From positions 1-5,791 of the forward strand of contig CAZWHQ010000106.1 of NCBI GenBank assembly GCA_964633715.1: 5,791 bases of DNA, read 5' to 3'. How positions within the stretch are numbered: position 1 is the first letter of the stretch; the number at the start of each line of letters is the position of its first letter. Under the pieces are notes generated by a model. It was given only the letters and a program-made list of their open reading frames with translations. It did not search any database and was not told where the DNA came from. Shown piece after piece: positions 1 to 5,686 of the stretch. The position numbers were made by a program, and so were the translations under genes. Origin of the DNA: JAUWVG01 sp964633715 (GTDB taxonomy: Bacteria > Acidobacteriota > Aminicenantia > Aminicenantales > Aminicenantaceae).

Positions 1-60
1 GTAATTAAATGAAATCCCCATTTTTAAAATTATTGCATCAAGTATTTTGGGAATAGACAT
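1..60 (-). CDS. Partial gene (5' end only), unknown small protein
   Basis: Reading the minus strand from position 60 gives ATG followed by 19 sense codons with no stop up to the window edge. The peptide begins MSIPKILDAIILKMG and is mildly hydrophobic. An AGGAG Shine-Dalgarno sequence lies at 69-73 (minus strand), 8 bases before the ATG, and this is the main reason to call it a gene. The product cannot be identified from 20 residues. It is divergent from the PD40 gene at 213. It could be a chance short open frame; the SD and the open frame to the edge make a real start more likely than not. Confidence 0.5.
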   Translation of the reverse strand, partial: MSIPKILDAIILKMGISFNY

Positions 61-156
61 ATCACTATCTCCTAGTAGATTTATTCGAAATATCCTGTGT
101 CCCTTTCAATTTGTTGATAATAATTAAAAATTTTATTAATTTAACTTGTCTTCAAC

Positions 157-185
157 TTGACATTTTCCTTTCCGTTAAGTGTAAT
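157..185 (+). promoter_or_regulatory. Sigma70-type promoter of the PD40 gene
   Basis: A perfect TTGACA -35 box (157-162) is followed by a 17-base spacer and a TGTAAT -10 box (180-185, 5 of 6 consensus). Transcription would start near 191-193. That leaves a leader of about 20 bases that contains the SD at 203-207 before the GTG at 213. This geometry supports the GTG start and argues against the longer open frame that begins at 111, upstream of the promoter. The call assumes that the host uses an E. coli-like housekeeping sigma factor. Confidence 0.65.
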
Positions 186-202
186 ATTTTTATCACTTGT
201 AT

Positions 203-207
203 GGAGG
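203..207 (+). promoter_or_regulatory. Shine-Dalgarno that fixes the PD40 gene start
   Basis: GGAGG lies 5 bases before the GTG at 213. The in-frame ATG at 201 overlaps this motif and has no SD of its own, and the in-frame ATG at 111 lies before the promoter. The GTG start puts two lysines directly ahead of a hydrophobic stretch, as a signal peptide requires. Confidence 0.7.
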
Positions 208-212
208 GGAAT

Positions 213-971
213 GTGAAAAAGCTGTCTTGGATTATTTCATTCATGCTTCTGCCTTGTTTTACCTTTGGATTCCAGCAGAATGAAAAGGAAGCAAAGTCCT
301 CCATTGAACAAACCAAGATAATTTTTGTATCGGACAGAGACGGGAATTTTGAAATTTATATAATGAATACAGATGGGAGCGAACAGAAAAGACTCACGAA
401 TAATCCTGCAATTGATTGGCTCCCCCGGTGGTCTCCAGATGGAAAGAAGATAGCCTTTGTATCAAACAGGGATGGAAATGAAGAAATTTATATAATGAAT
501 ACAGATGGGAGCGAACAAACAAATTTAACAAATAATCCTGCTGTTGATATGGGTCCCCGTTGGTCTCATGATGGGGAAAAAATATCTTTTTTATCATTAA
601 GAGACAGGAGGAATGAAAAGTATATTATGAGTGCAGATGGAAGTGAACAGAAAATACTAACAAATAAATCTGCAAGTTTTAGGAGCTCTAGTTTGTCTCC
701 TGACGGGAAGAAATCTGTTTTTTTTAAAAATGAGGGCATCTTTGTCTCGTATTTAGATGGGAGCGAACCGAAAAAATTAACGAATTATCCTGGGGATAAG
801 AATTGTTCCTGGTCTCCAGATGGAAAAAAGATTGTATTTGAATCAAACAGAAATGGCGACAGAGAAATATATATTATGAATGCAGATGGAAGTGAACAAA
901 AAAGATTAACAAATAATCCTGCAGATGACAGGAGTCCAAAATGGTCTCCATATCTAGCAACTGAGAAATAG
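213..971 (+). CDS. Secreted PD40/TolB-like beta-propeller repeat protein
   Basis: The 252-residue product (GTG start) begins VKKLSWIISFMLLPCFTFG, a signal peptide with a KK n-region and a hydrophobic core, so export to the periplasm or beyond is predicted. The LLPC sequence is a poor lipobox, so a lipoprotein is possible but not favoured. From about residue 36 onward there are five PD40 (WD40-like, TolB C-terminal type) repeats. Each contains versions of IFVSDRDGNxEIYIMN, TDGSEQxxLTNNP and RWSPDGKKI. Starts are near residues 36, 80, 124, 168 and 207; the spacing is 44 residues, and 39 after the divergent fourth copy, which lacks the EIYIMN strand. The protein stops inside the WSP motif of the fifth copy (WSPYLATEK), so a sixth blade is missing compared with the six blades of TolB. 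The family commonly acts in protein-protein or ligand binding; no catalytic residues are visible. The gene has its own promoter, is divergent from the partial gene on the left and convergent with the one on the right. It is not tolB itself, which has an extra N-terminal domain. Confidence 0.88.
   Translation: MKKLSWIISFMLLPCFTFGFQQNEKEAKSSIEQTKIIFVSDRDGNFEIYIMNTDGSEQKRLTNNPAIDWLPRWSPDGKKIAFVSNRDGNEEIYIMNTDGSEQTNLTNNPAVDMGPRWSHDGEKISFLSLRDRRNEKYIMSADGSEQKILTNKSASFRSSSLSPDGKKSVFFKNEGIFVSYLDGSEPKKLTNYPGDKNCSWSPDGKKIVFESNRNGDREIYIMNADGSEQKRLTNNPADDRSPKWSPYLATEK
318..950 (+). repeat. Five tandem ~132-bp coding repeats (PD40)
   Basis: Coding repeats begin near 318, 450, 582, 714 and 831. The first three intervals are exactly 132 bp and the fourth is 117 bp. 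A 35-base stretch is identical at the DNA level between copies 1 and 2 (351-385 and 483-517). Copy 5 keeps a similar version, whereas copies 3 and 4 are more diverged. Base-level identity including silent positions points to fairly recent internal duplication or gene conversion and makes the array a candidate for copy-number change. Confidence 0.85.
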
Positions 972-1047
972 CAACTTTACAAAAAGATTAGCCAAAGGGA
1001 CAACATTTTATTAAAAAAAGGTTCCTCTCATAATTTTCACTTTTAAT

Positions 1048-1281
1048 CTATCTCTCTTCGATGAGAGAAATTATGGCTTCAAATGCATTGTGGGCAAGGA
1101 GAAACAGCCAGCCGTAGATGAGATAAGGCACACCCTCGATTGCATTGTCAAAGTTGTTTCCTAGAGGTCCTTGTTTGAGGATAATCCAAATAAATGCTGA
1201 AATTACGCGAAACATACCGAGAAAGATTGAAATCCTTCCAATTATCCCAAACCAATATGCTCCCCTTTTTACGCTCTTCAA
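1048..1281 (-). CDS. Small two-helix membrane protein, probably 5'-frameshifted
   Basis: The open frame from a TTG at 1281 gives 77 residues with two hydrophobic segments, about 13-35 (GIIGRISIFLGMFRVISAF onward) and about 52-74 (PYLIYGWLFLLAHNAFEAI onward). A small inner-membrane protein is therefore expected. I do not recognise the family. The TTG has only a weak upstream SD, and an in-frame TAA lies just upstream of it. A strong AGGAGG (1324-1329) sits 5 bases before an ATG at 1318 that starts in a different frame (MGKIKEISLKRQVEERKK). Removing one base from the A5G4 run at 1262-1270 would join the two frames into an 89-residue protein with a basic N-terminus running into the first helix. 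I think that is the intact form. The gene is convergent with the PD40 gene, lies downstream of the secreted-protein gene, and has its own leader. Translation from TTG remains possible. Confidence 0.6.
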   Translation of the reverse strand: MKSVKRGAYWFGIIGRISIFLGMFRVISAFIWIILKQGPLGNNFDNAIEGVPYLIYGWLFLLAHNAFEAIISLIEER

Positions 1282-1318
1282 CCTGTCTTTTTAGTGATAT
1301 TTCTTTAATTTTGCCCAT
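1262..1318 (-). other. Out-of-frame 5' end of the small membrane gene with A5G4 slip site
   Basis: The ATG at 1316-1318 is well placed after AGGAGG and encodes the highly charged MGKIKEISLKRQVEERKK. If it is read on unchanged it leaves the hydrophobic frame and produces an unremarkable soluble tail ending at 1148. On the coding strand, five A and four G in a row at 1262-1270 are where a single-base deletion restores the long frame (RKKGAYWFG). The shift needed is +1 in the reading direction. It is not a match to a standard -1 slippery heptamer in phase, so a mutation or assembly error is more likely than programmed frameshifting. Confidence 0.5.
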
Positions 1319-1320
1319 TT

Positions 1321-1384
1321 GAACCTCCTGTTTAAATCCCAACCTGTTTTCTGTCCTTTTTGCCTGTATATTCTATCTGTGTCA
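1321..1384 (-). promoter_or_regulatory. Promoter/leader block A, homologous to block at 1868-1931
   Basis: On the minus strand this block holds a TAGAAT -10-like box (1370-1375), a leader of about 40 bases and the AGGAGG SD (1324-1329) of the small membrane gene. It matches block B at 47 of 64 positions with no gaps. The best-conserved part runs from the SD upstream through GGGATTTAAACAGGAG and AACAGGTTGGG. The -35 position (ATGTAA with a 17-base spacer) is poor, so the promoter may need an activator or an alternative sigma factor. The block start overlaps the end of the terminator that serves the upstream gene. Confidence 0.5.
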
Positions 1385-1385
1385 C

Positions 1386-1420
1386 AAAAAAATTACATTT
1401 AGTGTTTTATGTCTAAATGT
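1386..1420 (-). terminator. Intrinsic terminator downstream of the 126-residue secreted-protein gene
   Basis: On the minus strand, ACATTTAG (1420-1413) pairs perfectly with CTAAATGT (1402-1395) around a 10-base loop. Two A residues follow, then seven T residues (1392-1386). The stem is 8 bp and AT-rich, so termination may be weak. It lies about 60 bases after the stop at 1482 and just before the -10 of the next gene, which would separate the two minus-strand genes into independent transcripts. Confidence 0.55.
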
Positions 1421-1430
1421 GTCACCAATG

Positions 1431-1479
1431 CATCTGTACGAATTCACCAAATGAGATCAAGGGGATATCGGTACAGATG
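1431..1479. repeat. 9-bp perfect inverted repeat with 31-base interior
   Basis: CATCTGTAC (1431-1439) and GTACAGATG (1471-1479) are exact reverse complements around a 31-base interior that includes GAATTC and GATATC. The element sits between the stop of the secreted-protein gene and its terminator, so it would be transcribed as a long-loop hairpin in the 3' untranslated region. Its function is unknown. An RNA stability element or a remnant of a small mobile element are both possible. Confidence 0.45.
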
Positions 1480-1481
1480 GT

Positions 1482-1862
1482 CTATTTTTTCTTTGCCGTC
1501 CACTCTCGGGCGCCGGCATCACCCCTGTTCGTCTGCAGCTGCATTTTACCAGACATATTGTCGCCATCGACCGTCCCGGTATAGGTCATTGTAAATTCAC
1601 GCCCCCCCATCTCACGTTTGATTTTCCACTCGATTTTGTTGTCCTTGATTGTGCCTTCTCCGCGCTCCTCTTCCTGCAGGCCTTCCATAGTAACGGTAAT
1701 CTTTTCGCCGTCTTGTTCAATTTTGAAAGTCTGTGTCTGGGGTCCCTGAACGCTTTTAAAGTTGATTTCCCATTCGCCCGCAACGTCCTGGTCAAGAGCC
1801 AATCCTGAACCTGCCAAAAGGAGCAAGATTACTGAGAGAATAATTATGTTTTTTTTAACCAT
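1482..1862 (-). CDS. Small secreted calycin/lipocalin-like beta protein
   Basis: The product has 126 residues. Residues 1-22 form a classic signal peptide: MVKK, a hydrophobic core ILSVILLLLAG, and a likely SPase I site after GLA, giving a mature start LDQDVAGEW. The mature part is an alternating beta pattern with G-x-W near its start (GEWEINF, residues 29-35), then FKIEQDGEKITVTM, GEGTIKDNKIEWKI, FTMTYTGTVDGDNMSGKM and a closing REWTAKKK. This pattern is typical of small exported beta-barrel 'GxW ... G.v.gd.m.G' hypothetical proteins of calycin type. The fold is inferred from pattern and the ligand is unknown. An AAGGAG SD (1872-1877) lies 9 bases before the ATG. No cysteine is present, so it is not a lipoprotein. 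The gene is divergent from the kinase gene and is followed by an inverted repeat and a terminator. Confidence 0.85.
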   Translation of the reverse strand: MVKKNIIILSVILLLLAGSGLALDQDVAGEWEINFKSVQGPQTQTFKIEQDGEKITVTMEGLQEEERGEGTIKDNKIEWKIKREMGGREFTMTYTGTVDGDNMSGKMQLQTNRGDAGAREWTAKKK

Positions 1863-1867
1863 GCTGT

Positions 1868-1945
1868 GAATCTCCTTTTTAGATCCCCACCTATTTTCAG
1901 GCCTCTTTACTTTTTCATTCTACCTGAGCCCCCAATAAAAACCAA
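1868..1945 (-). promoter_or_regulatory. Promoter/leader block B of the secreted-protein gene
   Basis: On the minus strand: TTGGTT (1940-1945) as a possible -35, a 17-base spacer, TAGAAT (1917-1922) as -10, a leader of about 47 bases, then AAGGAG (1872-1877). Positions 1868-1931 align without gaps with 1321-1384 (47 of 64 identical), and the TAGAAT box and the SD occupy the same relative positions. Homology over the untranslated leader, and not only in the promoter boxes, suggests duplication or a shared regulatory RNA or protein target. Confidence 0.5.
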
Positions 1946-1956
1946 CGTTTTAGTTA

Positions 1957-1986
1957 TTGACCTTATCGATTTTATCATGATATGTT
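1957..1986 (+). promoter_or_regulatory. Candidate promoter of the kinase gene
   Basis: TTGACC (1957-1962, 5 of 6) is followed by an 18-base spacer and TATGTT (1981-1986, 4 of 6). The predicted transcript starts near 1993 and carries a leader of about 50 bases to the GTG at 2043. The -35 lies about 12 bp from the -35 of the divergent secreted-protein promoter, so the two promoters are back to back. The -10 coincides with one arm of the dyad at 1981-1998. Confidence 0.4.
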
Positions 1987-1998
1987 CAATTCAACATA
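1981..1998. promoter_or_regulatory. 18-bp dyad, candidate operator at the kinase promoter
   Basis: TATGTTcAATTcAACATA is symmetrical in 16 of 18 positions, with only the c/c pair (1987/1992) breaking it. It overlaps the putative -10 and start site of the kinase gene, the usual place for a repressor operator. A second, smaller perfect palindrome TATCATGATA (1973-1982) abuts it. No regulator is encoded in the window, so the binding protein is unknown. The AT-rich context makes chance occurrence a real possibility. Confidence 0.4.
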
Positions 1999-2032
1999 CT
2001 TCTGGATGAGAATCCTTCTTTATTCATTATCT

Positions 2033-2037
2033 GGAGG
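2033..2037 (+). promoter_or_regulatory. Shine-Dalgarno that fixes the kinase start
   Basis: GGAGG lies 5 bases before GTG at 2043 but only 2 bases before the in-frame TTG at 2040. Spacing therefore favours the GTG, making the protein one residue shorter than the longest open frame. Confidence 0.6.
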
Positions 2038-2042
2038 CTTTG

Positions 2043-5000
2043 GTGGAAAATAAGAAAGGGCCTAAACCCAAAAAAGGGGCTCAGACTTTAACGGTTTCTC
2101 CTTTACGAACCCAAACACAACACCCTGAAGGACATGTGGATACATCGATTCCTGCCGGCGAGCAAATCGGTTCCTACAAGATAATTCAACTGCTGGGAAG
2201 GGGAGGAATGGGGGCGGTATATCTGGCTGAACAGGAAAAACCGATTCGGCGACAAGTAGCCATAAAAATAATCAAACCGGGTATGGACAGCAGAGAGATC
2301 ATTGCCCGATTCGAGTCTGAACAGCAGGCGTTGGCTCTTATGAACCATCCTCATATCGCACAGGTTTACGATGCTGGCGAAACGGACAAAGGATATCCCT
2401 ATTTTGTGATGGAGCATGTCCCCGGGGACTCGATTACCGACTACTGCGATAAACACAAAATGACAACCCGAGAAAGGCTCAAGCTTTTTGAGAAAGTCTG
2501 CGATGCTGTCCAGCATGCCCATTTTAAGGGAATCGTGCACCGCGACCTCAAGCCGTCAAACGTGCTTGTCACTTTTCAAGACGACAATCATGTTCCTAAA
2601 GTTATCGATTTTGGTATTGCCAAGGCACTGGCCGACCAAAAACTCACAGAAAAAACCTTAGAGACCATGCCTGGCCTGGGTGTGGGGACACCTACTTACA
2701 TGAGTCCTGAACAGGCGGAACTTTCCGGGAAAAAAATCGATACACGCACGGATGTTTATTCACTCGGATTGATTCTGTATGAGATGCTGGTGGGAGTTTC
2801 TCCTTTTGATAAAAAAATACTCGAGAAAGCTGGACTGATGGAAATGTTGAGGGTTATTCGAGAAGATGAACCCCCAAAACCCAGTGCTCGATTTAATACT
2901 CTCGGGGATACTTCGACCGAGATCGCAAAAATGAGGAAAACAAGCCCGGTTACTATAACGAGACAGTTGCACGGCGATTTAGACTGGATCGTTTTAAAAG
3001 CGATAGAGAAGGATCAGGACCGGCGGTATAATTCACCCACAGACCTTGTAGCAGACATTAATCGGTATCTCAATCGAGATCCAATCCAAGCGCGTCCACC
3101 AAGTGTTATTTATAAAGCAAAAAAATACATTCGAAAACACAAAGCGGCTTCAATCGCAGCAATGTCCATTTTTCTCATTATCGTTCTTTTTTCTGTTTGG
3201 AATGTTGCCGAGAGGCGGAAAGCTGAAAAGAGTCTGTATTTCAATGATATCGATCTTGCTGATCGGGAGTGGATCGCCAGCAACATTGGACAGGCCAATC
3301 GGCTATTGGCCGAAGCACCAATCCGTCTCCGCAATTGGGAATGGCATTATTTGTGGCGTATGACTCATCCAGAGGAAGTGTCAACATCTTTTGAAATTAA
3401 CAGCATCCCGGGGGCGCTGGCGTTTTCGGCGGACGGGCAGCGAATTTATTCTTCCAATGCCGACAAAACCCTAACGACGTGGGAGGGCAAAACAAGCGCA
3501 GAAATTAGTACAGTCAAGCTGGATTTCGATGGTCGTTTTGTAGAAGCAAGGTTCAGTAGTGATGGGAAATTGCTTGCGGAGCGATACATCCTCAATCCGT
3601 CAGAGCAAATCGGGACTCTAGTAGTCTGGGACACGGGGACCGGTCGACAGTGTTGTGTTCTTCCACAATTCGAATCCATTACAGCCTTCACCTTTAGTCC
3701 TGATGGAACCCGTCTCGTGACAGCCAGGAGTGTCGGTCCTAAGTACCGTGGGCTGCTCGAGGTATGGTCCACAGAGACAGGCAACAAGATCTCTGATCTC
3801 AGCCAAGCCTCAAGCGTGGTCACTGAGCTGTCGTTTTGTTCTGATGGCAAACGGTTGGCCACCGTCGGCAGAGCGTTTCTTGATGTGATTGACGCCACCT
3901 CTGGCGAAAAAATCATCGGCGTCACTCCCAATGATCCGCTTACTACAATCAGTCGGTCAGTCAAATTCAGCCCTGATGGGACTCTTCTGGCTGAAATCAA
4001 CAAACGTTATGGCTTGAGAGCATGGAGCGCAGCCGACGGCAGTGCGCTCTGGACCTTTAATCCTGGTCCTGAAATCGGCCTTGTGGAGTTTGGACGGAAT
4101 GGTGCTCTTGTCGCTATCCTTTCAGACCGCACTCTCCGAGTGCTTGATCCTGCCACTGGTGAACAAACCGCACAACTCACAGGGCATGCTGCACCTGTGT
4201 TTTCGGTCACTTTTTCTCCTGATGAAACGCGGCTGGTATCGGCCTCGGTTGATAAAACGTTACGTATCTGGAAGCTCGGAGAACCTTTGGTCAAGGTGGA
4301 TCTCAATCAGGGACAGTCTGAATTGGCGCAAGCTGCTGCCATCAGTCCGGATGGAGGTCAGATCGCAATCCTGACCAATACTGCCGTCAAACTATGGGAC
4401 CTTCGGACACGCGGCGAGATTTTTGTCGTTCCACATCCAAACTCTTTCGAATTTCCCTTCTCGTCAAAGCTTTTCTTTAATAGAGACGGAACGAGTCTCG
4501 TGTACCCATTGACACGGCGCTTCAATTCTGATGATGGACAACGCATGAGTGATAATGTGTTGGTAGTCGTAGATACTCAGACCGGCCGTAAGGTTACAAC
4601 TCTGTTGCCTCAAGGCTCGAAACGCCACAGCCCAGTTGATCGCTTTGTGGGAATAAGCCAGCAAGGAAATCGTGTGGCATTGATTTCAAACCTGCAGCTC
4701 AAGCCCAGGTGGGTGGATGAATTTGAGATGTGGCAATTGCCGGATGGCAAGTCCCTTTTTAGGATTCCTCTTTCGCAAGTTCTGGGAGGACCATGGTTTG
4801 CTCCGGATGGCCGCGCGGTTGTTGTGGCCACTCTATCTCCTGACAACGAACAGATCTTCACAGTGTATGATGCTACCTCCGGACGTGTCGTGCACAGCTT
4901 TGATAGGGGACTACCACCAGCTGCGTTCAACAAAAACGGGACGATCCTCGCCACAACGACAGAAAACAATCGGATAACGTTGTGGAACACTCGCACCTGG

Positions 5001-5333
5001 AAAAAGCGAGTTGTGCTCCCGGAGCACAGCAGTTCGATCGATGCGTTGTCTTTTAGTCTGGGCGGAACTAGACTCGTTTCTGTGTCGAAGGACGAGACGG
5101 TTAGGGTTTTTGATGTGTTGACCGGCCGTCAGACACTTATCCTTCGGGAATCAGGTGGGGCCTTGAATGTCCAGCAGTGGCTGTTCGTGGGATCACATTC
5201 CGGTTTTGGCAGCAGCTCAGTGGGATTCAGCGAGGATGACACTAATATCGTACTGACGAATTACTTATTTGAAGGAAAAGGATTTGGGATCCAAATCAAG
5301 ACGTGGGATGGATCGCCGCTTGGCACTCGCTAA
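2043..5333 (+). CDS. Membrane-anchored Hanks-type Ser/Thr kinase with C-terminal WD40 propellers
   Basis: The product has 1096 residues and phosphorylates Ser/Thr on unknown substrates. Residues 1-45 are a basic, flexible N-terminus. The kinase domain spans about 46-345 and looks catalytically complete: glycine loop GRGGMG (52-57), VAIK lysine (75), likely helix-C Glu 93, HRDLKPSN (166-173), DFG (189-191), an activation loop rich in Thr, SPE in place of APE (221-223), and DVYSLGLILYEML. It is followed by the HGDLDWIVLKAIEKD ... RPPS segment typical of the Acidobacteria/Planctomycetes PknB-like group. A single transmembrane helix lies at about 369-388. A conserved-type linker (SLYFNDIDLADREW to NWEWHYLW) precedes about 14 WD40-like blades (446-1096), which would form two seven-bladed propellers outside the membrane. 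Only blade 7 is a textbook copy (TGHAAPV ... SASVDKTLRIW); most others keep just FSPDG and the W/V-D strand. Lone gene with its own divergent promoter and possible operator. Base composition is visibly richer in GC than the flanking genes. The blade count is by eye. Confidence 0.93.
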   Translation: MENKKGPKPKKGAQTLTVSPLRTQTQHPEGHVDTSIPAGEQIGSYKIIQLLGRGGMGAVYLAEQEKPIRRQVAIKIIKPGMDSREIIARFESEQQALALMNHPHIAQVYDAGETDKGYPYFVMEHVPGDSITDYCDKHKMTTRERLKLFEKVCDAVQHAHFKGIVHRDLKPSNVLVTFQDDNHVPKVIDFGIAKALADQKLTEKTLETMPGLGVGTPTYMSPEQAELSGKKIDTRTDVYSLGLILYEMLVGVSPFDKKILEKAGLMEMLRVIREDEPPKPSARFNTLGDTSTEIAKMRKTSPVTITRQLHGDLDWIVLKAIEKDQDRRYNSPTDLVADINRYLNRDPIQARPPSVIYKAKKYIRKHKAASIAAMSIFLIIVLFSVWNVAERRKAEKSLYFNDIDLADREWIASNIGQANRLLAEAPIRLRNWEWHYLWRMTHPEEVSTSFEINSIPGALAFSADGQRIYSSNADKTLTTWEGKTSAEISTVKLDFDGRFVEARFSSDGKLLAERYILNPSEQIGTLVVWDTGTGRQCCVLPQFESITAFTFSPDGTRLVTARSVGPKYRGLLEVWSTETGNKISDLSQASSVVTELSFCSDGKRLATVGRAFLDVIDATSGEKIIGVTPNDPLTTISRSVKFSPDGTLLAEINKRYGLRAWSAADGSALWTFNPGPEIGLVEFGRNGALVAILSDRTLRVLDPATGEQTAQLTGHAAPVFSVTFSPDETRLVSASVDKTLRIWKLGEPLVKVDLNQGQSELAQAAAISPDGGQIAILTNTAVKLWDLRTRGEIFVVPHPNSFEFPFSSKLFFNRDGTSLVYPLTRRFNSDDGQRMSDNVLVVVDTQTGRKVTTLLPQGSKRHSPVDRFVGISQQGNRVALISNLQLKPRWVDEFEMWQLPDGKSLFRIPLSQVLGGPWFAPDGRAVVVATLSPDNEQIFTVYDATSGRVVHSFDRGLPPAAFNKNGTILATTTENNRITLWNTRTWKKRVVLPEHSSSIDALSFSLGGTRLVSVSKDETVRVFDVLTGRQTLILRESGGALNVQQWLFVGSHSGFGSSSVGFSEDDTNIVLTNYLFEGKGFGIQIKTWDGSPLGTR

Positions 5334-5398
5334 CGAACTTCATGAAGGATGTTTTTCAAAACGTACACAACTTTTCTCTTTTAGGAATCTTAATGAGA

Positions 5399-5686
5399 TT
5401 ATTTTATGTAACGCAGGTAAATGGTGAAAGCAACTGCAATCATGAGGATTGTGACTAATATATATTCTAAAATCTTTATATTTTTTTGACCAAACTTTGG
5501 TCTCAAACGTTCCTTGAATGCTTCAAACATAAAGTACAAACCAATAAAAACAGTAAAATGAAAGAAATCTTCCTTGTCTATAAATAAATCTATTGAGCCA
5601 ATAATTAAAAAGCATATCCCGAGAATTAATGAATTTATTTTCACAGGCACACGAGTTTTGTTTCTTGGGGATCCGTTATTTTCCAT
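5399..5686 (-). CDS. Small three-helix membrane protein, unknown function
   Basis: The product has 95 residues: a polar basic N-terminus (MENNGSPRNKTRVPVK) and three predicted membrane helices at about 18-36 (NSLILGICFLIIGSIDLF), 41-57 (FFHFTVFIGLYFMFEAF) and 73-91 (LEYILVTILMIAVAFTIYL). A basic loop KERLRPKFGQKNIK lies between helices 2 and 3, which by the positive-inside rule is cytoplasmic. No catalytic or metal-binding motif is visible, and I do not recognise the family. The start is supported by AAAAGG (5692-5697) 5 bases before the ATG. The gene is convergent with the kinase gene, with 65 bp between stops, and is AT-rich like the left-hand genes. No clear promoter was found in the 105 bp upstream that is in the window, which otherwise appears featureless. 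Confidence 0.75.
   Translation of the reverse strand: MENNGSPRNKTRVPVKINSLILGICFLIIGSIDLFIDKEDFFHFTVFIGLYFMFEAFKERLRPKFGQKNIKILEYILVTILMIAVAFTIYLRYIK

Noticed and set aside
111..212. N-terminal extension of the PD40 protein from the ATG at 111
   Set aside because: It lies before and across the promoter, lacks an SD, and would bury the signal peptide 34 residues inside the protein.
1052..1067. CTCTC/GAGAG hairpin as a terminator for the PD40 gene
   Set aside because: It lies within the last codons of the convergent membrane gene and no T tract follows on either strand. No convincing terminator was found in 972-1047.
1395..1420. End of an insertion sequence
   Set aside because: No transposase fragment, target-site duplication or matching second terminal repeat was seen nearby; the stem plus T tract is better explained as a terminator.
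1409..1594. Plus-strand open frame of 61 codons
   Set aside because: It is antisense to the end of the secreted-protein gene and crosses the terminator and inverted repeat; no SD and no recognisable protein.
3446..4003. Minus-strand open frame of 185 codons inside the kinase gene
   Set aside because: It is a shadow of the WD40 coding frame, Ser/Arg-rich with no domain or SD. The other antisense and alternative-frame open frames inside 2103-4996 were rejected for the same reason.
5386..5400. AATCT/AGATT inverted repeat followed by ATTTTAT as a terminator for the kinase gene
   Set aside because: The stem is only 5 AT-rich base pairs, overlaps the stop of the convergent gene and lacks a clean T run.
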